Below, in pieces: positions 42,077 through 51,936 of a stretch of 64,000 nt of DNA. The stretch's first letter is position 1. The number at the start of each line of letters is the position of its first letter. Position numbers and translations under genes: made by a program. Source of the stretch: Chryseobacterium piscicola (GTDB lineage: Bacteria > Bacteroidota > Bacteroidia > Flavobacteriales > Weeksellaceae); the NCBI RefSeq assembly GCF_900156685.1, contig NZ_FTOJ01000006.1, forward strand, positions 62,001-126,000, read 5' to 3'. The notes beneath the pieces were generated by a model. That model made no database searches and was not told the DNA's origin. It worked only from the letters and a program-made list of their open reading frames with translations.

Positions 42077-42727
42077 ATGCAAGATTCGTTTGTACATAAG
42101 GGAAAAAGAAAGAATTTGGTAGATTATCTCCGAAACAAAATAGGAGTTTCGGATGAAAATGTACTCATGGCAATCAACAATGTCCCGAGACATCTTTTCA
42201 TAGAAAGCATTTTTGAAGATTTTGCTTATGAAGATCGTGCATTCCCGATTATGGCACATCAAACGATTTCTCACCCTTCTACAGTTGCCGAACAAACTGA
42301 ACTTCTACAACTAAAAGAAGGCGAAAAAGTGCTTGAAATAGGAACAGGTTGTGGCTATCAAACCGCAGTTTTGATTGCAATGAAAGCTTTGGTTTACACC
42401 ATAGAAAGACAAAAAAACCTGTTTGATTTTTCTAAAAAAAAGCTTAGAGAAATGAATTTATATCCAAAATTTCAAAGTTTTGGAGACGGTTTTCTAGGTC
42501 TTCCTACCTTTGCTCCTTTTGATAAAATCATCGTAACTTGCGGAGCTTCTGTTTTGCCCACAGAATTATTAAAACAACTGAAAATAGGTGGGAAAATGGT
42601 TATTCCTTTAGGTCATATTGATCAGCAAGTTTTATATAGATTCACAAAAATTTCACCTACGGAAATTGAAAAAGAGGAATTCGGAGCTTACAAATTTGTT
42701 CCGATGCTGAATAATACCAACCAATAA
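42077..42727 (+). CDS. pcm: Protein-L-isoaspartate O-methyltransferase
   Basis: A SAM-dependent methyltransferase that repairs isoaspartyl residues in damaged proteins. Hallmarks are the PRHLFIESIFEDFAYEDRAFPI start, the AHQTISHPSTVAEQTELLQ segment with the catalytic Ser/Thr, the SAM site LEIGTGCGYQTAVLIA (about 85-100) and IIVTCGASVLPTELLKQLKIGGKMVIPLG. Length (216) is normal. The next gene starts three bases after its stop. Confidence 0.95.
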   Translation: MQDSFVHKGKRKNLVDYLRNKIGVSDENVLMAINNVPRHLFIESIFEDFAYEDRAFPIMAHQTISHPSTVAEQTELLQLKEGEKVLEIGTGCGYQTAVLIAMKALVYTIERQKNLFDFSKKKLREMNLYPKFQSFGDGFLGLPTFAPFDKIIVTCGASVLPTELLKQLKIGGKMVIPLGHIDQQVLYRFTKISPTEIEKEEFGAYKFVPMLNNTNQ

Positions 42728-42730
42728 GCA

Positions 42731-43126
42731 ATGGTGAATCCGCAAATTCTTGATTACAATGAAAGACAGACAGATACAGACAAAGAAATTTGTAGTTTTC
42801 TTTCTAAAATGATTGATGCTGAATTAAAAGATGCCAAAAATAAGCTATGGCACGCTCATCCTGTTTGGTTTCTCGAAGAAAACCCTATTGTGGGCTACAA
42901 CAAACAGAAAAAAGGAATATGTCTTATGTTTTGGAGCGGGAAATCTTTTAATGAAAAACAATTGAATGTGGAAGGTAAAAAATTTCAAGATGCCTCAATA
43001 TTTTACACTCATTTAGAAGAAATAATTGTTGGAGATCTTCTGCGTTGGTTGAAAAAATCTGAAGAAATACAGTGGGATTATAAAAATTTAGTAAAGAGAA
43101 AAGGAGAATTAATCAGATTAAAATGA
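42731..43126 (+). CDS. DUF1801-like protein, 131 aa
   Basis: A compact fold with HAHPVWFLEENPIVGYNKQKKGICLMFWSG (about 41-70), the core of DUF1801/YdhG-type proteins (iron-chaperone frataxin-like fold). The aromatic W-x-x-HPVWF and GYxxxKxGICLMFW elements are diagnostic. Biochemical role not established. Co-transcribed with pcm (three-base gap). Confidence 0.75.
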   Translation: MVNPQILDYNERQTDTDKEICSFLSKMIDAELKDAKNKLWHAHPVWFLEENPIVGYNKQKKGICLMFWSGKSFNEKQLNVEGKKFQDASIFYTHLEEIIVGDLLRWLKKSEEIQWDYKNLVKRKGELIRLK

Positions 43127-43219
43127 TTTAATAAAATTGTTTAGCAAACTACTTTTTGGAATAAAAATTGACACTTTAATGTGAATAGATTTTAAATACA
43201 ATTCAATAATACATCTGGA

Positions 43220-43246
43220 AACCTCACTTATAAAAGCAGTGAGGTT
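43220..43246 (+). terminator. Terminator of the pcm operon
   Basis: AACCTCACT (43220-43228) pairs with AGTGAGGTT (43238-43246), followed by TTCT. It lies 24 bases upstream of the next start, so it may also attenuate read-through into the hydroxyacid dehydrogenase gene. Confidence 0.6.
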
Positions 43247-43269
43247 TTCTATTAAAATACATCTGCATA

Positions 43270-44241
43270 ATGAAAGTATTTCTAAACAAAAGAATTCCGG
43301 AAATAGGAATCACAATAATGAAAGAAAACGGTCTTGAAGTTTTTATCCCAGAAAATGATAAATTATCTACAGAAGAATGGCTGCAATATTGCCAGGATTT
43401 TGATCTCATATTAAATGTGGGTTTTCATCAATTCGACAAAAATTTTTTCGATCTATGCCCGAATATTAAAGCTATCGCTCTTTTTTCGGTAGGTTTTGAT
43501 CATGTTGACACTAAAGAAGCGACTGCGAGAAAAATCCCTATTGGTAATACTCCTGATGTTTTGAGTGTTGCAACTGCAGAGACTGCTTTCCTTCTGATGC
43601 AATCTGTAGCACGCAGATCTAGTTTTTATTTTGAGCGAGTGAAAAACGGGGAATGGGAAGATTTTGACCCTTTATTTGCTTTGGGGCAAGAACTTAACGG
43701 CAAAACTTTAGGCGTTTTTGGATTAGGTAGAATTGGTTTTGAAATGGCTGAAAAATGCAAGAATGCTTTTGGAATGAAAATTATTTACCATAACAGAAAT
43801 CTTAACGAAGAAGCCCAAAGAAAATTAGAAGCAGAATATGTTTCGTTTGATGAATTGGTGCAACAATCTGATGTTTTGTCTATTCATGCTAATTTTAAGG
43901 CTGAACAAAGTGAACTTTTCAATGCTAAAATTTTTGATAAGATGAAACCAAATTCTATCTTTATTAATACTGCGAGAGGCGGTTTTCAAAACGAAAAAGA
44001 CTTGTATGAAGCTTTAATCAACAATAAAATTTGGGGTGCAGGCTTAGACGTGACCAATCCGGAACCGATGATTAAAGAAAATCCTTTATTACAATTATCA
44101 AATGTTTGCGTACTTCCACACATTGGCTCGGCAACCGAAGAGGCCCGAAACGGGATGGCAAAACTTGCAGCAGAAAACTTAGTAGCTTTTTCAAAAGGAA
44201 AAAAAATGCCCGCCTGCGCAAATGAAGAAGTTTACATTTGA
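43270..44241 (+). CDS. D-isomer-specific 2-hydroxyacid dehydrogenase, 323 aa
   Basis: The NAD-binding part has LGVFGLGRIGFEMAEKCK (about 149-166). Catalytic residues are Arg in NTARGGFQNE (about 238), Glu in the P-x-E segment GLDVTNPEPM and His in PHIGSATEEARNGMA (about 288). It reduces 2-ketoacids such as glyoxylate or hydroxypyruvate with NAD(P)H. The FSVGFDHVDTKEATARKIPIGNTPDVLS block is normal. Which ketoacid is used cannot be read from sequence. Confidence 0.9.
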   Translation: MKVFLNKRIPEIGITIMKENGLEVFIPENDKLSTEEWLQYCQDFDLILNVGFHQFDKNFFDLCPNIKAIALFSVGFDHVDTKEATARKIPIGNTPDVLSVATAETAFLLMQSVARRSSFYFERVKNGEWEDFDPLFALGQELNGKTLGVFGLGRIGFEMAEKCKNAFGMKIIYHNRNLNEEAQRKLEAEYVSFDELVQQSDVLSIHANFKAEQSELFNAKIFDKMKPNSIFINTARGGFQNEKDLYEALINNKIWGAGLDVTNPEPMIKENPLLQLSNVCVLPHIGSATEEARNGMAKLAAENLVAFSKGKKMPACANEEVYI

Positions 44242-44398
44242 GATTTGTCGGAAAAAACTTTGCAATAAATTATTTGTTTGAAACAAAACTTTAAACACTA
44301 TTAACCTTGGCACTTTTTACTTTATAATTTTTGCTTGGCTATTTAATTATTGGAATCATTTTTGTCTTTACTCTAAACATCACAAAAAAAATAAAATT

Positions 44399-44743
44399 AT
44401 GAGAACAGAAGACAATGCTGCAGAGCAAAAAAGAAAATTAGACGAAATGAATTATAATCCAGGTGAAGATATTTTCAACAAAGAAGAACATATTCCTTTG
44501 GATGGTGATGGCAACCCAATTATTAACCCAAGCCATGTAAATGATGGCATGCCATACGGATTAGATATACCGGGTGCTGAAGACGACGATAATTTTGATC
44601 AAATTACAAATCAACAATCTTATACAGAAGATAACATTTACAATAAAATTGAGGATAAAGATGAATTATTTGAAACCGAAGACGATTTAATTGATGACAT
44701 TGATGAAGATATAGAAGAAGAGGAAGATGATCTAAAAAGATAA
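44399..44743 (+). CDS. Acidic Asp/Glu-rich hypothetical protein, 114 aa
   Basis: A soluble, highly acidic protein: RKLDEMNYNPGEDIFNKEEHIPLDGDGNPIINPS in the N-terminal half, then an unstructured Asp/Glu tail. The short motif IPLDGDGNPII and the DGMPYGLDIPGAEDDD segment suggest a conserved small protein; similar proteins occur in other Chryseobacterium as far as I recall. It may be a histone-like or chaperone-like buffer protein. It has its own terminator. Confidence 0.65.
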   Translation: MRTEDNAAEQKRKLDEMNYNPGEDIFNKEEHIPLDGDGNPIINPSHVNDGMPYGLDIPGAEDDDNFDQITNQQSYTEDNIYNKIEDKDELFETEDDLIDDIDEDIEEEEDDLKR

Positions 44744-44767
44744 ATTTTTTTTAACAAAATACAAATG

Positions 44768-44793
44768 AAAGCTATCTCAAATGAGGTAGCTTT
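44768..44793 (+). terminator. Terminator of the acidic protein gene
   Basis: AAAGCTATCTCA (44768-44779) pairs with TGAGGTAGCTTT (44782-44793) with one G-T pair; four to five T follow. Confidence 0.75.
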
Positions 44794-44865
44794 TTTTGTT
44801 TTGAGCAATTTTTAAATAAATACAAATAATAGTTTATGGATAAATAATCTATATAAAAAATGTTG

Positions 44866-44873
44866 TAAATTTG
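44866..44873 (+). promoter_or_regulatory. Candidate -7 element of the large T9SS protein gene
   Basis: TAAATTTG matches TAnnTTTG exactly and ends 50 bases before the ATG at 44924. Confidence 0.4.
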
Positions 44874-44923
44874 AAAAATCAACATCATAATAACATTTTA
44901 GTTAATTTATAATCAATTATTCA

Positions 44924-47900
44924 ATGAAAATAATTTTACAAATTCTCATTTTTTGTATTAGTTTTTCAGTTTATTCTCAAAATAATTTAGAAGTAAACAT
45001 CAAAGACGCCATAGGTAATGAAAATTTTCAAGTAAGCTGCACTAATGATTTAAACAGCAATGGCTGCATTACGCTTCATACAGAATATCCTGTCATCAAA
45101 CAAACCAACACCTACCAAACGACTCAAAAAACATTTTTGCCTCCAATTCCCATGAATCAGGGGACTTCATTGAATGCAAATTTTGATGACGTTTTCACGC
45201 CTATCATTAATCTTCCTTTTAGTTTCTGCTTTTTTAATCAGAATTTTAATGCGCTGGTAATTGGCTCCAACGGAATGGTCACTTTTGATGTTACACAAGC
45301 CGGAAAAATAAATTTCCCAAACATAAACTGGCAAAATCCGAATGCGGGTCTTCCAAAAAATTCTATTTTCGGAGTTTATCATGATATGGTTTTTTCAACA
45401 GCAGATCAGTCGGAAATTTACTACTCTACTATCGGAACAGCACCAAATAGAAAATTTGTTGTGAATTTCTACGAAGGAAGAATGGCAGGGTGTACAGAAA
45501 GAACATCTTCGCAAATCGTTTTGCATGAAACCACCAATAGTATTGAAGTTTTTGTAGACAAAAAACTAACGCCATGTGCTACTAGAAAATTTGAAAATGC
45601 ATTGATTGGAATCGTCAACGAAAACGGAGCAATTGGCTATTCACCTGCTTCTAGAAATACAGGAAATTGGCAAGCTTTACAAGAAGCTTATGAATTTTCA
45701 CCTTCAGGAAACAACATCACTCCTGAGATTATATGGAAAAACTCAGCCGGACAAACCATTGCCACGGGATTGGAAGCAACTATATGCCCTACGCAAAATG
45801 ATATATACACCGCCAACGTAAATTTCAATACTTGCGGAAACAGCATTCTTACACTTACAGACAGTTTCAATCTCAATTTTGATCCTACTTACCCAACGGC
45901 AACCAATTACAGTGAGACTTTTTGTGGAAATAGTCCGATTAATCTTAATCTGGATAATTTTAAATCTAATTTAACTTCACAAAATCCTTCGAGTTTTAAT
46001 TTTACTTATCACAATACACTACAAGATGCCCAGAATAATACGAATGGATTATCAAACACTTACCCATTAAATTCAAATAAAATTATCTACGTAAGAATTC
46101 AAAATCCCAATACCACAACATGTTTCAGAGTAGCAATATTAACTTTAAATTTTCTCACAAAAGAACTTCTCAGTAATACAGTTGTTCTCTGCGACACTAA
46201 TAATGACGGGATTGAGAATAATTATGAATTGAGTCTTTTAAACAATTCACTTTTAACCAATGGAAACACATCTATAGTCTATTTTACAAGTCAAAATAAT
46301 GCGCAAAATAACGTAAACCCTATCACTACAGCCAATATTTCTACAGGAACACAAATTTGGCTTCGGGTGCAAGATCCCAACTGCTTTTATATTTTAGGTC
46401 CCGTCACATTTCAGCTAAAACCTGGCGTAAACGCTCACGGCATAAATTACCCATTAACAATTTGTGATATTAATGATGACAATAACGAACCCTACGACTT
46501 TATACTTCACATGGGACCGCTAATCAGCACACAACCTGGCGCCGGTTTTACCCCTTATTCTACTTATGCAGCCGCTTTTTCAGCACAAGGACCGGTTTTA
46601 CAAACCATAAAAGAAGGTATTTATCCTATATTTATAAGAGTACAAATTCCCGGAGGTTGCTTTACAGTTGTTCAGGTCAATATGAATGTGACTTTCACAA
46701 AAATAGAGGCAAATCATAAATATGAATACATCTGCTTTAACGGGACAGAAAACATTACGGTAAACCTTGCAAACTTATCAACTAATATGCTACTGGATCC
46801 TCTTACAGTGCCTATTACAGAATTTTACGCCAATTCAGATGATGGTTTTTATGCAAACAATCCTATCTCGCCAACACAAACTATTACAGATAACGGAAAT
46901 TTCGTTTCACAAACATTTTATGTAAGATTTGAGCAGAGTGAAGAATGCTTTACAGTGAGGCCCATCACTATAAATCTAGTTCATCCTATAATTGTTAAAT
47001 CAAACTTTACTGTTTGCGATTTTAATAATGATAATTCAGAAAATATAAATTTAAGCCAATTCTCATCAGAAATCATCGGAAATCAAAACGCAACAACCAC
47101 TTTTTATAGTTCTCAAGCCAATGCACAGGCCGGAACAAACCCTTTATCAACAGTTAATTTAAACGGATCTCAACAATATTTCGTGAAAATAAATTCTTAC
47201 AATTGTGAGCAGATTTACCCTTTTACAGTCGGTTTAGTTTCTACACCTTCCGTAAACACGAACGTGAATATTACACTCAGTAATATTTGCGACAATAATA
47301 ACGACGGAGTAGAAAATTACAATCTTACTTTGGCACAAGCACAGATTTATTCTGGCCAATCAGCTGTAAACTTTTCGTATTTTTTAAATTATGATGCGAA
47401 TACGCATACTTTCTCTAATCAAATTTCAAATCCAGATTCTTATCCAATTACTGGCACTACTACAGTTTATGTTAAAATTCAATTCAATTCTAACGAATGT
47501 TTTTCAGCTTCCAAATTAACTATTCTGATGAACTTTCTGCCCGTTGTAGTTGTTACCAACAATGCTGTTTTAAATAAATGCGATGAAGATTTTAATTTAA
47601 ATGAAAATTTCACGCTTACAGATGCCATTCCGCAAATGTACAATCCCGCGCAAAATACTTATGCTTTATCAAATATAGATGTAAAATTCTATCATACCCA
47701 AGCTGAAGCCAATGCAGGAATTGTCACAAATCAAATAGGAAATACGTTGGTTACCACTATTTCCAGCGTCCAAGTTTGGGCTAGATTTACAGCTAAAACT
47801 ACAGGTTGCTTTTCAGTTGCTCCATTACAGCTCAATACTTATTTCCCACCAAAATCTATTAATTCAACAATCAGAATTTGTGATGAAAATCTCGACGGAA

Positions 47901-49123
47901 ATTATGAAGTCAACCTCATGAATTTTACAAATCAGTATGTAGACCTTCCTAATTCTATGAATACTTTTAGCTTTTATCTTAATCAACAAGACGCACAAAA
48001 TATGGTGAATGAAATACAAAATCCCACTTTATTTACTGCAAATCCTTTCCCTTCACAAATTTGGGTAAGGGTACTGAATATTCCCGGTTGTGATGATATT
48101 GCGAGTATTAATTTTGTATTTGGTGATAAATTAATTACACAGCCCGGTCCTCATTTACTAAACAATATTTGCGACCAGCTGAATAACGGAATTGAAATTG
48201 TAAATCTAACCCAGCTTCAAAATCAAATTTATTCTGGTAACAATCCTACTTTTACCTATTATACTTCTTTGGCAAATCTGCAGGCAAACACTAATGTAAT
48301 ATCAAATCCTGCAACCTATTCTTTTAACCAAAACACAAGTTCAGACACGTTTTTCGTGAAAGTAGAAGCTCCCGGATTTTGCCCAGAATACACGACCATT
48401 AAAATCAGTTTGAAACTTGTACCCATTTTTGAAATTCCAACACAATATTTTTGTCCGGATGGTAAATTCAACTATACTTTAAAGGTAGAGGGGCAGAATA
48501 TCACAACTTATGTCTGGACAAATCCTTCAGGCCAGGTGGTCTCCAACTCAGATACAATTACAGATATGAATACAGTAGGAACTTATTCTCTTACTGTAAC
48601 AGCAGAAAACGGATGTTCTTACACAGCAACTTTTGAAGCAAAACACTATGACATTCCGGTAATCCAGCAAATGGTAGCGAGTGGAAACACCTACACGATT
48701 ACCGCAACTGGCTCTCAACCGATTGTTTATTCAATTGACGGGGTTACTTGGCAGTCGACTCATATTTTCTACAATTTGCCAACTGGTATTACCACATTCT
48801 ATGTAAAATATGTTGATGGAAAATGTATCGTAAAACAAGACGGAGTAATCTTGGATATTAAAAATGCAATCACACCAAACGGTGACGGAAACAATGATCA
48901 CTGGATCATCAAAAATCTTCACGTTTTCGGAAAGAAAATGACCAATGTGAAAATATTTGATCGCTATCAATACAAGATTTTCGAGCAGAATACCAACACC
49001 CAAATCATTTGGGATGGAACTATCGCCGGAAGACCAACTGCTACGTCAAGTTACTGGTACATCATCTCACTTCCTGATGGCAGAAACTTTACAGGGTGGA
49101 TTTTGGTGAAAAACAATAATTAA
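44924..49123 (+). CDS. Modular T9SS type B surface protein (gliding-motility-associated C-terminal domain), 1399 aa
   Basis: Signal peptide about 1-18 (MKIILQILIFCISFSVYS). Residues 20-320 form an N-terminal domain with IINLPFSFCFFNQNFNALVIGSNGMVTFD. From about 331 to 1170 there are nine tandem modules of 90-100 residues, each opening with a Cys-containing motif: ETFCGNSPINLNL (331), VLCDTNNDGIEN (421), TICDINDDNNEP (511), then about 601, 695, 786, 884, 983 and 1080. A last Ig-like unit and a CHU_C type domain (AITPNGDGNNDHWIIKNL, then YWYIISLPDGRNFTGWILVK) at 1310-1399 mark type B T9SS export. It is probably a surface adhesin or envelope protein. The D-x-N-N-D-G-x-E pattern could bind calcium. 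Confidence 0.9.
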   Translation: MKIILQILIFCISFSVYSQNNLEVNIKDAIGNENFQVSCTNDLNSNGCITLHTEYPVIKQTNTYQTTQKTFLPPIPMNQGTSLNANFDDVFTPIINLPFSFCFFNQNFNALVIGSNGMVTFDVTQAGKINFPNINWQNPNAGLPKNSIFGVYHDMVFSTADQSEIYYSTIGTAPNRKFVVNFYEGRMAGCTERTSSQIVLHETTNSIEVFVDKKLTPCATRKFENALIGIVNENGAIGYSPASRNTGNWQALQEAYEFSPSGNNITPEIIWKNSAGQTIATGLEATICPTQNDIYTANVNFNTCGNSILTLTDSFNLNFDPTYPTATNYSETFCGNSPINLNLDNFKSNLTSQNPSSFNFTYHNTLQDAQNNTNGLSNTYPLNSNKIIYVRIQNPNTTTCFRVAILTLNFLTKELLSNTVVLCDTNNDGIENNYELSLLNNSLLTNGNTSIVYFTSQNNAQNNVNPITTANISTGTQIWLRVQDPNCFYILGPVTFQLKPGVNAHGINYPLTICDINDDNNEPYDFILHMGPLISTQPGAGFTPYSTYAAAFSAQGPVLQTIKEGIYPIFIRVQIPGGCFTVVQVNMNVTFTKIEANHKYEYICFNGTENITVNLANLSTNMLLDPLTVPITEFYANSDDGFYANNPISPTQTITDNGNFVSQTFYVRFEQSEECFTVRPITINLVHPIIVKSNFTVCDFNNDNSENINLSQFSSEIIGNQNATTTFYSSQANAQAGTNPLSTVNLNGSQQYFVKINSYNCEQIYPFTVGLVSTPSVNTNVNITLSNICDNNNDGVENYNLTLAQAQIYSGQSAVNFSYFLNYDANTHTFSNQISNPDSYPITGTTTVYVKIQFNSNECFSASKLTILMNFLPVVVVTNNAVLNKCDEDFNLNENFTLTDAIPQMYNPAQNTYALSNIDVKFYHTQAEANAGIVTNQIGNTLVTTISSVQVWARFTAKTTGCFSVAPLQLNTYFPPKSINSTIRICDENLDGNYEVNLMNFTNQYVDLPNSMNTFSFYLNQQDAQNMVNEIQNPTLFTANPFPSQIWVRVLNIPGCDDIASINFVFGDKLITQPGPHLLNNICDQLNNGIEIVNLTQLQNQIYSGNNPTFTYYTSLANLQANTNVISNPATYSFNQNTSSDTFFVKVEAPGFCPEYTTIKISLKLVPIFEIPTQYFCPDGKFNYTLKVEGQNITTYVWTNPSGQVVSNSDTITDMNTVGTYSLTVTAENGCSYTATFEAKHYDIPVIQQMVASGNTYTITATGSQPIVYSIDGVTWQSTHIFYNLPTGITTFYVKYVDGKCIVKQDGVILDIKNAITPNGDGNNDHWIIKNLHVFGKKMTNVKIFDRYQYKIFEQNTNTQIIWDGTIAGRPTATSSYWYIISLPDGRNFTGWILVKNNN

Positions 49124-49146
49124 AACCTAAAATAATTGAACGATAA

Positions 49147-49171
49147 AACCTCATTGATTTTCAGTGAGGTT
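49147..49171 (+). terminator. Terminator of the large T9SS protein gene
   Basis: AACCTCATTG (49147-49156) pairs with CAGTGAGGTT (49162-49171) with one G-T pair, followed by TTG. Confidence 0.65.
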
Positions 49172-49346
49172 TTGTTGTATTTAAATCTAAATCATTTTGT
49201 TTTCAAAGAATAAATTTCCCTTCTAAGGAGGGGAATTTCCATTGCTCTGCATATTTTCTATAATATTTGCACGAGTTTTCTAATTTGAATATCTTTAAAA
49301 CCACAAAAAACTCAACAACAACCAACCAACAACAATCAATTATATA

Positions 49347-51332
49347 ATGACTTTCAAAGAACAAATACAGCAAGGTATCCCCACCAAATTACCTCAGCCA
49401 AAAACATATGACACGCAAATCAACCACGCTCCGAAACGTAAAGAAATCTTAACAGATGAAGAGAAAAAGCTCGCATTAAAGAACGCCTTACGGTATTTCG
49501 ACCCAAAATTCCACGCAGAATTGTTGCCTGAATTTAGAGAAGAGCTGGAAAAATACGGCAGAATTTATATGTACCGCTTCCGTCCCGATTATGAGATGAA
49601 AGCGAGAGATATTGCAGAATATCCCGGAAAATCTGAACAGGCAAAAGCAATTATGCTAATGATTCAGAACAATCTGGATTATGCTGTGGCACAACATCCG
49701 CACGAATTGATTACTTACGGTGGAAACGGAGCAGTTTTCAGCAACTGGGCACAGTATCTTCTGACGATGAAATACCTTTCTGAAATGACGGAAGAACAGA
49801 CGTTGACGATGTATTCCGGTCATCCGATGGGATTATTTCCTTCGCACAAAGATGCGCCGAGAGTAGTTGTGACCAACGGAATGATGATTCCAAATTATTC
49901 CAAGCCGGATGATTGGGAAAAATTCAATGCGCTGGGTGTTTCGCAGTACGGACAAATGACCGCCGGATCTTATATGTACATTGGTCCGCAGGGAATTGTG
50001 CACGGAACGACGATTACCGTTTTGAATGCTTTCAGAAAAATAAATAAAGAACCAAAAGGAGGATTATTCGTCACTTCAGGTTTGGGCGGAATGTCTGGAG
50101 CTCAGCCAAAAGCCGGAAATATTGCAGGTTGTATTACAGTAATTGCAGAAGTAAATCCTAAGATTACCAAAATCCGTCACGAACAGAAATGGGTGAATGA
50201 AATCCACGAAAACTTGGATGAATTGGTGGCAAGAGTAAGAAAAGCTCAGGGAAATCAGGAAACGGTTTCTTTGGCTTACCTTGGAAACATCGTAGACATC
50301 TGGGAGAAATTTGATGAAGAAAATCTAAGAATCGATATCGGTTCAGACCAAAGTTCACTTCACAATCCTTGGGCGGGAGGTTATTATCCGGTTGGAATTT
50401 CGTTTGAAGATTCCAATACAATGATGGCTGAAAACCCTGAGTTGTTCAAAGAAAAAGTTCAGGAAACTTTGAGAAGACACGCTGCAGCTATCAATAAACA
50501 TACAGCAAAAGGAACTTATTTCTTCGATTACGGAAATGCCTTTTTACTCGAAGCTTCAAGAGCCGGAGCCGATGTAATGTCTGAAAATCCTACGTTGGGA
50601 AGAGAGTTCAAATACCCATCTTACGTTCAGGATATTATGGGACCGATGTGTTTTGATTATGGTTTCGGGCCATTCCGTTGGGTTTGTGCAAGCGGAAAAC
50701 CGGAAGATTTGCAGAAAACAGATGATATTGCGTGTGCCGTTTTAGAGGAAATGATTAAAACGTCTCCCGAAGAAATTCAACAGCAGATGAAAGACAATAT
50801 CACGTGGATTAAAGGCGCTCAGGAAAACAATTTGGTCGTTGGTTCGCAGGCGAGAATTCTATACGCGGATGCCGAAGGTAGAATGAAAATCGCTGAAGCC
50901 TTCAACAAAGCCATTGCCAACGGAGAAATTGGAGCGGTGGTTTTGGGAAGAGACCACCACGATGTTTCGGGGACAGATTCGCCGTACAGAGAGACTTCCA
51001 ATATTTACGACGGCTCGAGATTTACTGCAGATATGGCGATTCACAATGTGATTGGCGACAGTTTCCGTGGGGCGACTTGGGTGAGTATTCACAACGGTGG
51101 TGGCGTTGGCTGGGGCGAAGTGATCAATGGTGGATTCGGGATGTTGCTCGATGGTAGCGATGATGCCGATAGAAGATTAAAATCTATGCTTTTCTGGGAC
51201 GTGAACAACGGAATTTCCCGACGAAGCTGGGCAAGAAATGAAGGCGCTGTTTTCGCCATTAAAAGAGCAATGGAAGCTGAACCGAATTTGAAGGTGACGT
51301 TGCCGAATTTTGTGGATGAGAATCTTTTTTAA
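49347..51332 (+). CDS. hutU: Urocanate hydratase
   Basis: A 661-residue urocanase that hydrates urocanate to imidazolonepropionate in histidine breakdown, using tightly bound NAD. Features: YGGNGAVFSNWAQYLLTMKYL, the NAD-binding GLGGMSGAQPKAGNIAGC, LGRDHHDVSGTDSPYRETSN and the NGGGVGWGEVINGGFGMLLDG end block. No other hut gene is in the window, although hutH and hutI are usually near. A near-consensus -7 box (AATATTTG) precedes it by about 75 bases. Its last 17 codons (PNLKVTLPNFVDENLF and stop) occur twice more downstream as fragments. Confidence 0.97.
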   Translation: MTFKEQIQQGIPTKLPQPKTYDTQINHAPKRKEILTDEEKKLALKNALRYFDPKFHAELLPEFREELEKYGRIYMYRFRPDYEMKARDIAEYPGKSEQAKAIMLMIQNNLDYAVAQHPHELITYGGNGAVFSNWAQYLLTMKYLSEMTEEQTLTMYSGHPMGLFPSHKDAPRVVVTNGMMIPNYSKPDDWEKFNALGVSQYGQMTAGSYMYIGPQGIVHGTTITVLNAFRKINKEPKGGLFVTSGLGGMSGAQPKAGNIAGCITVIAEVNPKITKIRHEQKWVNEIHENLDELVARVRKAQGNQETVSLAYLGNIVDIWEKFDEENLRIDIGSDQSSLHNPWAGGYYPVGISFEDSNTMMAENPELFKEKVQETLRRHAAAINKHTAKGTYFFDYGNAFLLEASRAGADVMSENPTLGREFKYPSYVQDIMGPMCFDYGFGPFRWVCASGKPEDLQKTDDIACAVLEEMIKTSPEEIQQQMKDNITWIKGAQENNLVVGSQARILYADAEGRMKIAEAFNKAIANGEIGAVVLGRDHHDVSGTDSPYRETSNIYDGSRFTADMAIHNVIGDSFRGATWVSIHNGGGVGWGEVINGGFGMLLDGSDDADRRLKSMLFWDVNNGISRRSWARNEGAVFAIKRAMEAEPNLKVTLPNFVDENLF

Positions 51333-51363
51333 TTTGAAAATTTGGAAATGAGTTAATTTGAAA

Positions 51364-51750
51364 ATGGATATTCACAATCAATTTACAAGTATGTACTTTC
51401 TGCTTTTATTTATAATTTTTGTTGTAATAAATCTTATTATTTTAAGATTTAAAAAGCAAAATTGGAGAGTTTTGTTAGATTGGAAAGTAATTGCATTAGC
51501 TTTTATTATTACATTATTGGGATTGTTGTATTGTGAATCTTCAAAATCAAATGATTGGCTTATTGAAACTTCAGGTTTTCCAAAATATTTTTATTTGAAA
51601 AAATCTTCTTTAGGAAAAGATGCTTTGATGGACTGGGGGATTGTTCAGTTTGATTATATAAATTTCTTGCAAAATTTAATTCTCATTTTTCTTGTGTTAG
51701 ATATTTTTAAGCTAATCTTTAAAAGAAGTTTCAAAATACAAAACCACTAA
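51364..51750 (+). CDS. Small membrane protein of unknown function inserted behind hutU, about 128 aa
   Basis: ATG at 51364 (an earlier TTG at 51358 is less likely). Two hydrophobic helices (about 10-30 and 45-60), then WLIETSGFPKYFYLKKSSLGKDALMDWG and a C-terminal helix (about 100-120) before a basic end KRSFKIQNH. Base composition is a little lower in GC than hutU. It lies between the current hutU end and the first extra hutU 3' fragment, so it looks like imported cargo. I do not recognise the family. Confidence 0.55.
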   Translation: MDIHNQFTSMYFLLLFIIFVVINLIILRFKKQNWRVLLDWKVIALAFIITLLGLLYCESSKSNDWLIETSGFPKYFYLKKSSLGKDALMDWGIVQFDYINFLQNLILIFLVLDIFKLIFKRSFKIQNH

Positions 51751-51810
51751 AAGGAAATAATGAAGTAAAAAAAACATCATTAGAAGATTAGCAAGAAAGA
51801 TATTGTTTCC

Positions 51811-51888
51811 CCCATTAAAAGAGCGATGGAAGCCGAACCGAATTTAAAAGTGACGTTGCCGGATTTTGTGGATGAGAGTTTGTTTTAA
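51811..51888 (+). repeat. hutU 3'-end fragment, copy 1
   Basis: The last 26 codons of a hutU gene including stop: it would code PIKRAMEAEPNLKVTLPDFV-DESLF, against AIKRAMEAEPNLKVTLPNFV-DENLF at the end of the intact gene. About nine of 78 bases differ, mainly at silent third positions. It has no upstream part of hutU in frame. Directly behind lies a clean terminator (51905-51928), so this may mark the original end of the locus. Confidence 0.85.
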
Positions 51889-51904
51889 AATGTTTAGATA
51901 TGGA

Positions 51905-51928
51905 AAAACCTGCTGTGAGGCAGGTTTT
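51905..51928. terminator. Bidirectional terminator after hutU fragment copy 1
   Basis: AAAACCTGC (51905-51913) pairs with GCAGGTTTT (51920-51928), with T runs on both strands. Confidence 0.8.
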
Positions 51929-51936
51929 TACTATTA

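Noticed and set aside
49195..49240. CCC/GGGG imperfect palindrome upstream of hutU resembling the B arm of the interleaved repeats
   Set aside because: Only a loose match, and no A arms around it; not counted as a third copy.
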